Assembly (NCBI RefSeq): GCF_018336935.1
Contig: NZ_CP068771.1
Location: 3,534,001-3,598,000 of the forward strand
Length of the DNA: 64,000 nucleotides
Source: Serratia plymuthica
Lineage (GTDB): Bacteria > Pseudomonadota > Gammaproteobacteria > Enterobacterales > Enterobacteriaceae
Direction of reading: 5' to 3'
Below the pieces are notes generated by a model. The model ran no database searches and was not told where the DNA came from. It saw only the letters and a program-made list of their open reading frames with translations. The position numbers and the translations under genes are program-made. Shown in pieces: positions 36,075 to 45,715 of this stretch (within the stretch, counting starts at the first letter, position 1; each line of letters starts with the position of its first letter).

Positions 36075-36196
36075 CAGCTGAAGAAATTAATCAGTGCTGC
36101 GCACAGCACCGCGGCAACGGCTGCCTGCGGCGTGTGGCTGGCGGAAGAGCCAAGCTCTGCGCCTTGGGAAATAAATACGATGAATGAATCCAACAT
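36074..36196 (-). CDS. yshB: Small protein YshB
   Basis: A 40-residue hydrophobic protein, MLDSFIVFISQGAEL... ending AVLCAALINFFS. It shares SHTPQ-AVAAVLCAA with E. coli YshB (36 residues), which is in the same place between hemN and glnG. A GGAGG ribosome-binding site lies 7 bases before ATG 36196. YshB is a small membrane protein; in Salmonella it has been linked to intracellular survival. It has four extra residues (AELGSS region) relative to E. coli. Confidence 0.88.
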   Translation of the reverse strand: MLDSFIVFISQGAELGSSASHTPQAAVAAVLCAALINFFS

Positions 36197-36309
36197 CCTG
36201 AGCCTCCAGAGTGTGCGACCCGATCATACTGCGGCCATGCAGGCTGTAAAGCCTGGGGTAGCCGTTTTTTTGTGCGCTTGATTGTGTTTTTTATAATCAA
36301 TGACGCAAA

Positions 36310-37722
36310 CTATTCCATTCCCAGCTCTTTCAATTTCCGCGTTAAGGTATTGCGGCCCCAGCCTAGTAGCCGGGCGGCTTCTTGCTTATGCCCTTGGGTA
36401 TGACGTAGCGCAGTGGTGAGCAGTGTACGCTCCATCTCCGGTTGTGCTTCCGACAAGAGGTTTTGATGACCGGAACGCAGGGCGCGATCGGCCCACTGCG
36501 CCAGCAGCGTAGCCCAGCTGTCCGGCAGGCTGTGGCCGGCGACTTCCGGCGCGGAGGTTTCAAACAGCTCGCTCGGCAGATCCTGGATCAGCACTTCCTG
36601 TCCGGCGGCCATCACGGTCAGCCAGCGACAGGTATTTTCCAACTGACGCACGTTCCCTGGCCATGGCAGGCGGGTCAGTGCGGTTTCGGTTTCCGGATGC
36701 AGATTCTTTGCTTCAACGCCCAGCTCTTTTGCCGCTACCTGCAGGAAGTAGCGCGCCAGACGCGGGATATCCTCACGGCGCTCGCGCAGAGGGGGCAGGT
36801 GCACGCGGATCACATTCAGGCGGTGGAACAAGTCCTCGCGGAATTTGCCTTCCTGGACCCGCAACTCCAGATTCTGGTGCGTGGCGGCGATGATACGCAC
36901 GTCCACCTTCACCGGCGCATAACCGCCGACCCGGTAGAATTGACCGTCTGCCAGTACGCGCAGCAAGCGGGTTTGAACGTCCAGCGGCATATCGCCGATT
37001 TCGTCCAGGAACAGCGTGCCGCCGTCGGCCTGCTCAAAACGGCCCTGGCGGATCTGATTGGCGCCGGTAAAGGCACCTTTCTCATGGCCGAACAGTTCGG
37101 ATTCGATCAGGTCTTTGGGGATCGCCGCCATGTTCAGCGCGATAAAAGGCGATTTGGCGCGCGGGCTGTGGCGATGCAAGGCATGGGCCACCAACTCTTT
37201 ACCTGTCCCTGATTCGCCGTTGATCAGCACGCTGATCGACGAACGCGACAGGCGGCCGATGATGCGGAAAACATCCTGCATTGCCGGCGCTTCGCCGATG
37301 ATGTCCGCCGCCGGATCGCTGGCAGGCTGGCTGCGCGCCGGCTGTTGCTGTTCCTGATAATGGCTGATGGCGCGTTCTACCAGCGCCACCGCTTCATCGA
37401 TATCAAAGGGTTTGGGCAGATAATCGAACGCCCCTTGTTGGTAGGCGCTGACGGCGGCGTCCAGATCCGAATGCGCGGTCATTATGATGACCGGCAACAT
37501 TGGGTGGCGCTGTTTGATCTGCTTGAGTAACGCTAAACCATCCATACCCGGCATGCGGATGTCAGACAGCAACACGTCGGGAGTTTGCGTGGCCAATGCT
37601 TCCAGCACTGCATTGCCACTGTCGAAGGTGGCGCAGCTCACACCCGCTCCAGTGAGCGCGCGTTCAAGCACCCAGCGGATGGAGCTATCGTCATCGACGA
37701 TCCAGACTATCCCTCGTTGCAT
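36310..37722 (-). CDS. glnG: Nitrogen response regulator NtrC (GlnG)
   Basis: NtrC activates sigma-54 promoters under nitrogen limitation. The receiver domain has phosphorylated Asp54 (LLSDIRMPG). The AAA+ domain shows Walker A GESGTGKE, the GAFTGA sigma-54 contact loop and Walker B TLFLDEIGD. A Fis-type helix-turn-helix ends the protein (AARLLGWGRNTLTRKLKELG). I start at ATG 37722 (470 residues), preceded by GAGG; longer readings are not conserved. It is third in glnA-glnL-glnG, 8 bp after glnL. Confidence 0.98.
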   Translation of the reverse strand: MQRGIVWIVDDDSSIRWVLERALTGAGVSCATFDSGNAVLEALATQTPDVLLSDIRMPGMDGLALLKQIKQRHPMLPVIIMTAHSDLDAAVSAYQQGAFDYLPKPFDIDEAVALVERAISHYQEQQQPARSQPASDPAADIIGEAPAMQDVFRIIGRLSRSSISVLINGESGTGKELVAHALHRHSPRAKSPFIALNMAAIPKDLIESELFGHEKGAFTGANQIRQGRFEQADGGTLFLDEIGDMPLDVQTRLLRVLADGQFYRVGGYAPVKVDVRIIAATHQNLELRVQEGKFREDLFHRLNVIRVHLPPLRERREDIPRLARYFLQVAAKELGVEAKNLHPETETALTRLPWPGNVRQLENTCRWLTVMAAGQEVLIQDLPSELFETSAPEVAGHSLPDSWATLLAQWADRALRSGHQNLLSEAQPEMERTLLTTALRHTQGHKQEAARLLGWGRNTLTRKLKELGME

Positions 37723-37730
37723 AGAAAACC

Positions 37731-38780
37731 TCACTGGCGAATAGGCAGGTAAACCGAGAATTCGGTATGTCCTGGCCAACTGTTAAATTCAATTTTTCCG
37801 CAATGCTGATCGATAAGATTACGGGCGATGGATAAACCCAGGCCGGTACCGCCTTCGCGGCCGCTGACCATCGGGTAGAACAGGGTGTCCTGTAACTGCG
37901 CCGGTACGCCGGGGCCGTCATCTTCTATATCGATACGTGCCGCCAATCGGTAGCGAGTGCCGTGCAGGGTTATCTGGAACGCGGTGCGGGTGCGCAGCGT
38001 GATAGTGCCACCTTCAGCGCCCAGCGCCTGCAAGGCATTGCGGGTAATGTTCAGTAATACCTGTTCGATCTGGTCCGGATCGTGCGCCATTTCCGGCAGG
38101 CTGGGGTCGTAGTCGCGCACCAGCGTCACGTTGTCCGGTTTCTCCAGCGACACCAGTTGGCATACTCGTTCCGCCACCTGATGAATACTCTGGGTAATGT
38201 GCTGGCCTGGCCGTTGCGGCCCCAGCAAACGATCGACCAGGTTGCGCAGGCGGTCGGCCTGTTCAATGATGACTTTGGTGTATTCGGTCAGCGCCGGGTC
38301 GGGGAGTGCCTTGGCCAGCAATTGTGCTGCGCCGCGCAGGCCGCCAAGCGGATTTTTGATTTCGTGCGCCAGGCCTCGTACCAGATCGCGGGCCGCCACT
38401 TGCTGGGCGTGTTGCAATTGTTCCTGGCTCAGACGGCGTTGATTATCCATTGGCGCCAGCTCAACCAGAATAAAGCCTTCAGGCAGCGCCTGAGCGGTCA
38501 GGGAGAGGATATGCGCACGGCCGTCAACCACCAGGGTTACTTCGCTATCGGTAAAGCCCTGGCCGGCACGCAGGCTCTCACGCATCAGATCGACGTTCAG
38601 TGAGAAATAGCCTAGCAGGTCGGGTAGGGGTGTACCGAAAAGTTTACGGGAACTTTGCGCCAGCAGTTGTTGTGCCGCCGGGTTGGCATAATGAACCGCC
38701 AGATCATCATCCAACAGCAGGATGCTGTTGATGAGAGAATTGAGGATCTGCCCAGCATCGGGCAGCTTGCCAGTTGCCAT
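37731..38780 (-). CDS. glnL: Nitrogen sensor histidine kinase NtrB (GlnL)
   Basis: NtrB phosphorylates or dephosphorylates NtrC under control of the PII protein. An N-terminal PAS domain (residues about 10-110) is followed by the phosphorylated His139 ([15 protein letters not shown]) and an ATPase domain with the N box ([10 protein letters not shown]), DDGPG and [12 protein letters not shown]. The length of 349 residues equals E. coli. An NtrC site lies just upstream at 38793-38809. Confidence 0.98.
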   Translation of the reverse strand: MATGKLPDAGQILNSLINSILLLDDDLAVHYANPAAQQLLAQSSRKLFGTPLPDLLGYFSLNVDLMRESLRAGQGFTDSEVTLVVDGRAHILSLTAQALPEGFILVELAPMDNQRRLSQEQLQHAQQVAARDLVRGLAHEIKNPLGGLRGAAQLLAKALPDPALTEYTKVIIEQADRLRNLVDRLLGPQRPGQHITQSIHQVAERVCQLVSLEKPDNVTLVRDYDPSLPEMAHDPDQIEQVLLNITRNALQALGAEGGTITLRTRTAFQITLHGTRYRLAARIDIEDDGPGVPAQLQDTLFYPMVSGREGGTGLGLSIARNLIDQHCGKIEFNSWPGHTEFSVYLPIRQ

Positions 38781-38792
38781 ACAGCAGACTCC

Positions 38793-38809
38793 TGCACCTT
38801 TTTAGTGCA
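38793..38809. promoter_or_regulatory. NtrC-binding site at glnL
   Basis: On the minus strand TGCACTAAAAAGGTGCA is a 17-bp NtrC site (TGCAC-N7-GTGCA), close to the E. coli glnL site as I recall it. It lies 13 bp upstream of the glnL start, placed to repress glnLp when NtrC is phosphorylated. Confidence 0.85.
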
Positions 38810-38871
38810 TCTATGCTACCCCATCCGTGATGCGTGCGGTATGGAATAGTTTTGCAGAAAATACGGTGGAG

Positions 38872-38896
38872 AAAAAAACCCATCCGAAGATGGGCT
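38872..38896 (-). terminator. glnA terminator
   Basis: On the minus strand CCCATC-TTCG-GATGGG (38894-38879) is followed by seven T. The UUCG tetraloop makes a very stable hairpin. It ends a 3' untranslated region of about 95 nt that also holds the hairpin at 38940-38959. Confidence 0.92.
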
Positions 38897-38939
38897 GAAA
38901 GTTTCCACGGCAACAAAAAAACGACAACTAAAATGTGGT

Positions 38940-38959
38940 GCGCCATCCGCAGATGGCGC
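38940..38959. repeat. Inverted repeat behind glnA
   Basis: GCGCCATC and GATGGCGC (8-bp perfect arms) flank CGCA, just after the glnA stop codon. No T-run adjoins it. It nearly matches the hairpin between rbsB and rbsK. Confidence 0.7.
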
Positions 38960-38967
38960 GGTAAGGC

Positions 38968-40377
38968 TTAAACGCTGTAGTACAGTTCGAACTCAACCGG
39001 ATGCGGCGTCATGCGAACGCGGTCCATTTCTTCTTTACGCAGGTCGATGTAAGCGTCGATTGCGTCGTCGGTGAATACGCCACCACGGGTCAGGAACTCG
39101 CGGTCTTCGCTCAGTGCAGCCAGCGCTTCGTCCAGGGAACCTGCAACTTTTGGAATTTCAGCTTCTTCTTCCGGCGGCAGGTCATACAGGTTTTTGTCCA
39201 TCGCATCGCCAGGGTGGATTTTGTTGATCACGCCATCCAGGCCTGCCATCAGCAGAGCCGCGAAGCACAGGTATGGGTTAGCCGCTGGATCCGGGAAACG
39301 GGCTTCGATACGGCGCGCTTTCGGGCTGGCAACTACCGGGATACGGATGGAAGCGGAACGGTTACGGGCTGAGTAAGCCAGCATGACCGGCGCTTCGTAG
39401 CCTGGGACCAGACGCTTGTAAGAGTTGGTGGTCGGGTTGGCCAGGGCATTGATAGCTTTAGCGTGCTTGATGATACCGCCGATGTAGAACAGGGCAGTTT
39501 CAGACAGGCCGCCGTATTTGTCGCCTGCGAACAGGTTAGTGCCGTTCTTGGACAGCGACATGTGGCAGTGCATACCTGAGCCGTTATCACCGAACATAGG
39601 TTTCGGCATGAAGGTCGCGGTTTTGCCAAATGCGTGAGCCACGTTGTGAACCACGTATTTGTAGATTTGGATTTCGTCGGCTTTCTTGGTCATGGTGTTG
39701 AAGCGGGTTGCCACTTCGTTCTGACCCGCGGTTGCCACTTCGTGGTGGTGCGCTTCGACCACCAGACCCATTTCTTCCATGGTCAGACACATGGTAGAAC
39801 GGATGTCCTGTGAAGAGTCGACCGGAGGAACCGGGAAGTAACCGCCTTTTACTGCCGGACGGTGGCCTTTGTTGCCGCCATCGTATTTGGTGCCGGAGTT
39901 CCATGCGCCTTCGACATCGTCGATAGCTACGTGAGAACCACGGATGCTGCTGCCGAAACGGATATCGTCGAACAGGAAGAACTCAGGCTCTGGCCCGAAC
40001 AGCACGGTGTCCGCGATGCCTGAAGCGCGCAGGAAGTCTTCCGCACGTTTGGAAATGGAGCGCGGGTCACGGTCGTAGCCCTGCATGGTGCCTGGCTCGA
40101 GAATATCGCAGCGAATAATCAGGGTGGATTCTTCGAAGAACGGATCCAGCACCGCAGTGCTGGCGTCTGGCATCAGCACCATGTCAGATTCGTTGATGCC
40201 TTTCCAACCGCCGATCGAGGAGCCGTCAAACATTTTACCTTCTTCGAAGAAGTCGGCATTCACCTGATGAGCAGGGATGGTGACGTGTTGTTCTTTACCC
40301 TTGGTGTCAGTGAAACGCAGGTCTACGAATTTCACTTCATGCTCATTCAGCATCGTCAAAACGTGTTCAGCGGACAT
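38968..40377 (-). CDS. glnA: Glutamine synthetase type I GlnA
   Basis: GlnA makes glutamine from glutamate, ammonia and ATP, and is the main entry of nitrogen under limitation. The [16 protein letters not shown] segment, the metal and ammonium site blocks ([21 protein letters not shown]) and the adenylylation loop with its tyrosine in [10 protein letters not shown] are present, so activity should be controlled by GlnE. I start at ATG 40377, with GGAGAG upstream, for 469 residues as in E. coli. Confidence 0.99.
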   Translation of the reverse strand: MSAEHVLTMLNEHEVKFVDLRFTDTKGKEQHVTIPAHQVNADFFEEGKMFDGSSIGGWKGINESDMVLMPDASTAVLDPFFEESTLIIRCDILEPGTMQGYDRDPRSISKRAEDFLRASGIADTVLFGPEPEFFLFDDIRFGSSIRGSHVAIDDVEGAWNSGTKYDGGNKGHRPAVKGGYFPVPPVDSSQDIRSTMCLTMEEMGLVVEAHHHEVATAGQNEVATRFNTMTKKADEIQIYKYVVHNVAHAFGKTATFMPKPMFGDNGSGMHCHMSLSKNGTNLFAGDKYGGLSETALFYIGGIIKHAKAINALANPTTNSYKRLVPGYEAPVMLAYSARNRSASIRIPVVASPKARRIEARFPDPAANPYLCFAALLMAGLDGVINKIHPGDAMDKNLYDLPPEEEAEIPKVAGSLDEALAALSEDREFLTRGGVFTDDAIDAYIDLRKEEMDRVRMTPHPVEFELYYSV

Positions 40378-40456
40378 ACTTAACTCTCCCGGATTTATCA
40401 TTGTCGTCGTCGTGGAACGAATCTGTGGAACTGGCTGTTTTTGCCTTGAATAGACT

Positions 40457-40475
40457 AAAGCGAAAACTGTGCCAA
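40457..40475 (-). promoter_or_regulatory. Sigma-54 promoter glnAp2
   Basis: On the minus strand TTGGCACAGTTTTCGCTTT has the -24 GG and -12 GC elements of a sigma-54 promoter and is almost identical to E. coli glnAp2. Transcription should start near 40445, about 70 nt before the glnA start codon. Confidence 0.93.
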
Positions 40476-40529
40476 CTTTGCAAAAGCGCTTTAATCGCCT
40501 TTCTGCGCGGGTTTTGCACAGAATCAGTA

Positions 40530-40597
40530 TGCACCATTAGTGATGCATTGCACTTAATTGGTGCAATTAACGCAGCGTGGGGCACTGTAATGGTGCA
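40530..40597. promoter_or_regulatory. NtrC enhancer sites upstream of glnA
   Basis: On the minus strand, reading toward glnA: TGCACCATTACAGTGCC (40597-40581), TGCACCAATTAAGTGCA (40565-40549, the best match to TGCACC-N5-GGTGCA) and a degenerate site ending in GGTGCA (40547-40530). They lie about 75 to 150 bp upstream of the sigma-54 promoter start. A further GGTGCAC/GCACC cluster overlaps the distal site at 40591-40608. Confidence 0.87.
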
Positions 40598-40686
40598 AAA
40601 GTGCACCAACTGCTGCTTTTTGCACCGTGAAAGGGATCACAAACTGACCTGTACACAGTTGTTTATAAGAGACTGTTGTGATCTTG

Positions 40687-40715
40687 TTTAGTACCTCGCT
40701 TAATACGTGTACAAT
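40687..40715 (+). promoter_or_regulatory. Candidate typA promoter
   Basis: TTTAGT (40687-40692), 17-bp spacer, TACAAT (40710-40715). The -10 is good and the -35 weak. It lies 33 bp before the typA start codon. Confidence 0.4.
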
Positions 40716-40747
40716 AGCGCGCTATTTCTAATGCCTGAGGCAAAGCT

Positions 40748-42571
40748 GTGATCGAAAATTTGCGTAACATCGCCATTATTGCCCACGTTGACCATGGTAA
40801 AACCACCCTGGTTGATAAGCTGCTGCAACAATCCGGTACTTTCGGAGAGCGTGTAGAAGCCACCGAACGCGTAATGGACTCCAACGATTTGGAGAAAGAG
40901 CGTGGGATTACCATCCTCGCAAAAAACACCGCCATTAATTGGAAAGACTACCGCATCAACATCGTGGATACCCCAGGACACGCCGACTTCGGCGGCGAGG
41001 TTGAGCGTGTGATGTCAATGGTTGACTCGGTGCTGCTGGTTGTGGATGCAATGGATGGCCCAATGCCGCAAACCCGTTTCGTGACCAAAAAAGCCTTCGC
41101 TAATGGTCTGAAGCCGATCGTGGTAATCAACAAGGTTGACCGTCCGGGCGCACGTCCTGACTGGGTTGTTGATCAGGTCTTCGACCTGTTCGTTAACCTC
41201 GACGCGACCGATGAGCAACTCGACTTCCCAATCATCTATGCTTCTGCATTGATGGGTATCGCGGGCACCGACCACAACGAGATGGCGGAAGACATGACCC
41301 CGCTGTATCAGGCGATCGTAGACCACGTGTCTGCGCCGCAGGTTGAGCTTGAAGCGCCGTTCCAGATGCAGATCTCTCAGCTGGACTACAACAACTACGT
41401 TGGCGTTATCGGTATCGGCCGTATCAAGCGCGGTAAGGTCAAACCTAACCAGCAGATCACTATCATTGATAGCGAAGGCAAAACCCGTAACGGTAAAGTG
41501 GCTAAAGTTCTGACCCACATGGGCCTGGAACGTATCGAAGCTGCCGTGGCTGAAGCTGGCGACATCATCGCTATCACCGGTCTGGGCGAGTTGAACATCT
41601 CCGACACCATCTGCGACACCAACGCCGTTGAAGCGCTGCCTGCACTGTCTGTTGATGAGCCGACCGTAACCATGTACTTCAACGTCAACACCTCTCCGTT
41701 CTGTGGTAAAGAAGGCAAGTACGTGACTTCACGTCAGATCCTCGACCGTCTGAACAAAGAGCTGGTGCACAACGTGGCACTGCGCGTTGAAGAAACCGAA
41801 GATGCTGACGCGTTCCGCGTATCGGGCCGTGGTGAACTTCACCTGTCGGTTCTGATCGAAAACATGCGTCGTGAAGGCTTCGAGCTGGCGGTTTCCCGTC
41901 CTAAAGTTATCAACCGTAAAATCGATGGCCGCATGCAAGAGCCGTTCGAGAACGTGACGCTGGATATCGAAGAACAGCACCAGGGTTCAGTCATGCAAGC
42001 CATGGGTGAGCGCAAAGGTGACGTTAAGGACATGATCCCTGACGGCAAAGGCCGTATTCGCCTGGATTACCTGATCCCTGCGCGTGGCCTGATCGGCTTC
42101 CGTACCGAGTTCATGACCATGACTTCCGGTACCGGTCTGCTGTACTCCACTTTCAGCCACTACGATGATGTGCGCCAGGGCGAAATCGGCCAGCGTCAGA
42201 ACGGCGTGCTGATCTCCAACGGCCAGGGTAAAGCGGTAGCGTTCGCCCTGTTCGGTCTGCAAGATCGCGGCAAGCTGTTCCTGGGCCACGGTGCGGAAGT
42301 GTATGAAGGCCAGATCATCGGTATTCACTCACGTTCCAACGACCTGACCGTAAACTGCCTGACCGGTAAGAAGCTGACCAACATGCGTGCTTCCGGTACT
42401 GACGAAGCCACGACTCTGGTTCCGGCTATCAAGATGACTCTGGAGCAAGCTCTGGAATTCATCGATGATGACGAACTGGTAGAAGTAACGCCAACGTCCG
42501 TACGTATTCGTAAACGTCACCTGACGGAAAACGATCGTAAGCGTGCCAGCCGCGGTCCTAAAGACGCTTAA
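40748..42571 (+). CDS. typA: Ribosome-associated GTPase TypA/BipA
   Basis: BipA is an EF-G/LepA-like GTPase that helps 50S assembly at low temperature and under stress. G1 is AHVDHGKTT (residues 12-20), then RGITI and [15 protein letters not shown]. The C-terminal part has conserved RGLIGFR and the end of the protein is basic. Length is 607 residues. The start is GTG at 40748, as in E. coli. Unlike E. coli, yihX follows directly; the yihL-yihW region is absent. Confidence 0.98.
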   Translation: MIENLRNIAIIAHVDHGKTTLVDKLLQQSGTFGERVEATERVMDSNDLEKERGITILAKNTAINWKDYRINIVDTPGHADFGGEVERVMSMVDSVLLVVDAMDGPMPQTRFVTKKAFANGLKPIVVINKVDRPGARPDWVVDQVFDLFVNLDATDEQLDFPIIYASALMGIAGTDHNEMAEDMTPLYQAIVDHVSAPQVELEAPFQMQISQLDYNNYVGVIGIGRIKRGKVKPNQQITIIDSEGKTRNGKVAKVLTHMGLERIEAAVAEAGDIIAITGLGELNISDTICDTNAVEALPALSVDEPTVTMYFNVNTSPFCGKEGKYVTSRQILDRLNKELVHNVALRVEETEDADAFRVSGRGELHLSVLIENMRREGFELAVSRPKVINRKIDGRMQEPFENVTLDIEEQHQGSVMQAMGERKGDVKDMIPDGKGRIRLDYLIPARGLIGFRTEFMTMTSGTGLLYSTFSHYDDVRQGEIGQRQNGVLISNGQGKAVAFALFGLQDRGKLFLGHGAEVYEGQIIGIHSRSNDLTVNCLTGKKLTNMRASGTDEATTLVPAIKMTLEQALEFIDDDELVEVTPTSVRIRKRHLTENDRKRASRGPKDA

Positions 42572-42595
42572 TCGCTGATTTAGTGTTCCATGCTT

Positions 42596-42629
42596 AGGGC
42601 GCAGTTCATTCTTGCGCCCTGAGTTTTTT
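42596..42629 (+). terminator. typA terminator
   Basis: AGGGCGCA (42596-42603) pairs with TGCGCCCT (42613-42620) around a 9-nt loop, followed by GAGTTTTTTC. Confidence 0.88.
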
Positions 42630-42741
42630 CCTCTGCCTTTCCCCATTTCTGCCATGCGCTATGCGCTTTTCCCGTTGCTCTCTGTTCAGCTCCTTCTTTT
42701 CCCGCTACAGTGAAATCTCACCGGCCCATCAGGAGAGGACT

Positions 42742-43332
42742 ATGCTGTATATCTTTGATTTAGGTAATGTGATTGTCGATATCGATTTCAAACGTGTACT
42801 GGGTGTATGGAGCAATTTGAGTGGCACGCCGCTGGCGGTATTGTCCGAGCGTTTCGCCATGGGCGAGTTGTTCCAGCAGCATGAGCGCGGTGAAATCAGC
42901 GACGAAGATTTTGCCGAACGGCTGAGTGATGAAATGGGCGTCGCCCTCAGTTTTGAACAGTTCGCCACTGGCTGGCAGGCGGTGTTTGTCGCCCTGCGCC
43001 CAGAGGTGATCGACATCATGAAACGTCTGCGCAGCGAAGGTCATCGGGTGGTAGTGTTGTCGAATACCAATCGTCTGCACTGCAACTACTGGCCACAGCA
43101 CTATCCCGAAGTGGCCGAGGCCGCCGATCATCTGTATCTGTCTCAGGATATCGGCATGCGCAAGCCGGACGCCAACATCTATTTGCACGTTTTAAACGCC
43201 GAAAATACGTCGCCGGAAGACGCCGTGTTCTTTGACGATCATCCCGACAACGTCGCCGCTGCACAGGTGCTGGGCATCAAAACGGTACACGTGACCGATC
43301 GTGACGTGGTGCCGGCTTATTTTGCCCAATGA
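42742..43332 (+). CDS. yihX: HAD-like alpha-D-glucose-1-phosphate phosphatase YihX
   Basis: YihX hydrolyses glucose 1-phosphate in E. coli. The HAD motifs are DLGNVIVD (motif I, residues 5-12), LSNTNR (motif II), the Lys of RKPD (motif III) and FFDDHPDN (motif IV). I start at ATG 42742 after AGGAGAGG, giving 196 residues (E. coli 199). It is followed by yihY after 49 bp. Confidence 0.95.
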   Translation: MLYIFDLGNVIVDIDFKRVLGVWSNLSGTPLAVLSERFAMGELFQQHERGEISDEDFAERLSDEMGVALSFEQFATGWQAVFVALRPEVIDIMKRLRSEGHRVVVLSNTNRLHCNYWPQHYPEVAEAADHLYLSQDIGMRKPDANIYLHVLNAENTSPEDAVFFDDHPDNVAAAQVLGIKTVHVTDRDVVPAYFAQ

Positions 43333-43381
43333 ACGCGAAGAGGTAAGCTTAAGGCGTACAAACTGACATCAAGGAGTGACC

Positions 43382-44272
43382 ATGTCGTTTTTCCGCCGTA
43401 AAAAGCTGCCTTCCGCGATCAAGCCCAGCGTCACCTTCGGGCGATTGCTGCTCAAGCGCGTCGACAGCGACGGCCTGACCATGTTGGCGGGCCATCTGGC
43501 CTATGTTTCCCTGCTGTCGCTGGTGCCGTTGATTACCGTGGTGTTCGCGTTGTTTGCCGCGTTCCCGATGTTTTCCGACATCAGCGTTCAGTTGAAAAGT
43601 TTTATCTTCTCCAATTTCATGCCGGCCGCCGGCAACGTGATCCAAAGTTATTTGGAACAGTTTGTCGCCAACTCCAACAAGATGACCGCCGTCGGGACCT
43701 GTGGGCTGATTGTCACCGCGTTGCTGCTGATCTCCTCGGTCGATAGCGTGCTCAACACCATCTGGCGCAGCGAGAACAAGCGGCCAATCGTATTCTCGTT
43801 TGCGGTGTATTGGATGGTGCTGACCCTGGGGCCGCTGTTGGTGGGCGCCAGCATGGCTATCAGCTCCTACCTGTTGTCGCTCAACTGGCTGGCGCAGGCA
43901 GGCGTGAACAGCCTGGTGGATCAGGTACTGCGAATTTTCCCGCTGATCCTGTCGTGGATATCGTTCTGGCTGCTGTATTGCATCGTGCCGACGGTACGCG
44001 TACCGCCTAAGGATGCGCTGGTCGGCGCGCTGGTGGCCGGAATATTGTTTGAACTGGGCAAGAAGGGCTTTGCGCTGTATATCACCATGTTCCCGTCTTA
44101 TCAGCTGATTTACGGCGTGCTGGCGGTGATCCCGATTTTATTCCTGTGGGTCTACTGGAGCTGGTGTATCGTGTTACTCGGCGCGGAAATCACCGTTACT
44201 CTCGGGGAGTTCCGTGACTACCGTCGGCAAAAGGCGGAGCAACAGGATCAGACACAAGAAGGGCAGTTATGA
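43382..44272 (+). CDS. yihY: YihY/virulence factor BrkB family inner-membrane protein
   Basis: A 296-residue membrane protein with about six hydrophobic segments, including [21 protein letters not shown] and [18 protein letters not shown]. It was once named RNase BN in error; function is not established. ATG 43382 has AAGGAG five bases upstream; a GTG at 43376 overlaps that site and is unlikely. Its stop overlaps the dtd start by 4 bp. Confidence 0.94.
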   Translation: MSFFRRKKLPSAIKPSVTFGRLLLKRVDSDGLTMLAGHLAYVSLLSLVPLITVVFALFAAFPMFSDISVQLKSFIFSNFMPAAGNVIQSYLEQFVANSNKMTAVGTCGLIVTALLLISSVDSVLNTIWRSENKRPIVFSFAVYWMVLTLGPLLVGASMAISSYLLSLNWLAQAGVNSLVDQVLRIFPLILSWISFWLLYCIVPTVRVPPKDALVGALVAGILFELGKKGFALYITMFPSYQLIYGVLAVIPILFLWVYWSWCIVLLGAEITVTLGEFRDYRRQKAEQQDQTQEGQL

Positions 44273-44706
44273 TTGCGTTAATACAACGGGTGTTAAGCGC
44301 CAGCGTCACGGTCAAGGGAGAGACGGTAGGCAAGATTGGCCCCGGTTTGTTAGTGTTATTGGGCGTGGAGCAGGACGATAACGAGCAAAAAGCCGTGCGC
44401 CTGTGCGAACGCGTGCTGGGGTATCGCATCTTTGGCGACGAGAACGACAAGATGAATCTCAACGTTCAGCAGGCGGGAGGCAGCCTGTTGGTGGTTTCGC
44501 AGTTCACGCTGGTGGCCGATACCCAAAAAGGCATGCGCCCGAGTTTCTCACGCGGCGCCACGCCGCAGGAGGCCGATCGGTTGTATCAATATTTTGTTGG
44601 CCAGTGCCGCGAACGCGGCGTAGAAACCCAGACCGGTGAGTTCGCCGCCGACATGCAAGTGGCGCTGGTGAACGACGGGCCGGTGACGTTTTGGCTTCAA
44701 GTCTAA
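44269..44706 (+). CDS. dtd: D-aminoacyl-tRNA deacylase Dtd
   Basis: Dtd removes D-amino acids (and glycine from tRNA-Ala) from mischarged tRNAs. The two signature motifs are SQFTLVAD (residues near 78-85) and [11 protein letters not shown] at the C terminus. The length of 145 residues matches E. coli. The ATG overlaps the yihY stop (ATGA), which indicates translational coupling. Confidence 0.98.
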   Translation: MIALIQRVLSASVTVKGETVGKIGPGLLVLLGVEQDDNEQKAVRLCERVLGYRIFGDENDKMNLNVQQAGGSLLVVSQFTLVADTQKGMRPSFSRGATPQEADRLYQYFVGQCRERGVETQTGEFAADMQVALVNDGPVTFWLQV

Positions 44707-44729
44707 GTATTTTGAGAGAGAAGGCGTCT

Positions 44730-45677
44730 ATGTATCACCTACGAGTACCCGTAACAGAACAAGAGCTGAAGGATTATTACCAGTTTCGTTGGGAAATGCT
44801 GCGCAAGCCATTGCACCAACCGGTGGGTTCGGAAAAGGATGCCTACGACGCCATGGCGCACCATCAGATGGTGGTGGATGAGGGCGGTAAAATTGTCGCT
44901 ATCGGGCGGCTGTATATCAATGCCGACAACGAGGCGGCGATCCGCTTTATGGCGGTAGACCCGACGGTGCAGGACAAAGGCCTCGGCACGCTGGTGGCGA
45001 TGACGCTGGAATCCGTGGCACGTCAGGAAGGGGTAAAGCGGGTGGTGTGTAGCGCCCGTGAGGATGCGGTGGAGTTCTTTGCCAAGCTTGGCTTCGTCAA
45101 TCAGGGCGAGATCACCGCGCCGCAAACCACCCCGATCCGCCACTTCCTGATGATTAAACCGGTGGCCACGTTGGACGATATTCTGCATCGCCCCGATTGG
45201 TGCGGCCAGCTGCAGCAGGCCTGGTACGATCATATCCCGCTTAGCGAGAAAATGGGGGTGCGCATCAGCCAGTATACCGGCCAGCGTTTCGTCACCACCA
45301 TGCCGGAGATTGGCAACCAGAACCCGCACCATACGCTGTTTGCCGGCAGCCTGTTCTCTCTGGCCACGCTGACTGCCTGGGGGCTTATCTGGCTGCTGCT
45401 GCGTGAGCGCCATCTGGGCGGCACCATTATTCTGGCGGATGCGCATATCCGCTACAGCAAACCTATTACCGGCAGACCGCGGGCGGTGGCCGATCTCAGC
45501 TCGCTGAGCGGCGATCTGGCCCGTCTGGCGCGGGGCCGCCGCGCACGCGTGCAGGCGGAGGTGCATCTGTTCGGCGACGACGATAAAGGCGCGGTATTTG
45601 AAGGCACTTATATGGTGCTGCCGGCCGAGTCGGACGTGCCCCTCGACCAGGGCGGCTCTGAGGCGATAGAAAGCTGA
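44730..45677 (+). CDS. fabY: Fatty acid biosynthesis protein FabY (YiiD)
   Basis: FabY has an N-terminal GNAT acetyltransferase fold (residues about 1-145, with [13 protein letters not shown] as acetyl-CoA motif A) and a C-terminal hotdog thioesterase-like YiiD domain (from [10 protein letters not shown]). In E. coli YiiD was reported to allow initiation of fatty acid synthesis without FabH. I start at ATG 44730 behind AGAGAAGG (315 residues); earlier codons run into dtd and lack an ATG. It closes the yihX-yihY-dtd-fabY run. Confidence 0.93.
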   Translation: MYHLRVPVTEQELKDYYQFRWEMLRKPLHQPVGSEKDAYDAMAHHQMVVDEGGKIVAIGRLYINADNEAAIRFMAVDPTVQDKGLGTLVAMTLESVARQEGVKRVVCSAREDAVEFFAKLGFVNQGEITAPQTTPIRHFLMIKPVATLDDILHRPDWCGQLQQAWYDHIPLSEKMGVRISQYTGQRFVTTMPEIGNQNPHHTLFAGSLFSLATLTAWGLIWLLLRERHLGGTIILADAHIRYSKPITGRPRAVADLSSLSGDLARLARGRRARVQAEVHLFGDDDKGAVFEGTYMVLPAESDVPLDQGGSEAIES

Positions 45678-45685
45678 GTCGTCGG

Positions 45686-45706
45686 CCCTCTTCCCCGGGA
45701 AGAGGG
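45686..45706. repeat. Palindrome between fabY and yicH
   Basis: CCCTCTTCCC (45686-45695) and GGGAAGAGGG (45697-45706) are perfect 10-bp arms with a single C between. It lies in the 38-bp gap between convergent fabY and yicH. No T-run follows; a weak bidirectional terminator or a dispersed repeat are possible. Confidence 0.65.
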
Positions 45707-45715
45707 TGTGAAAGA

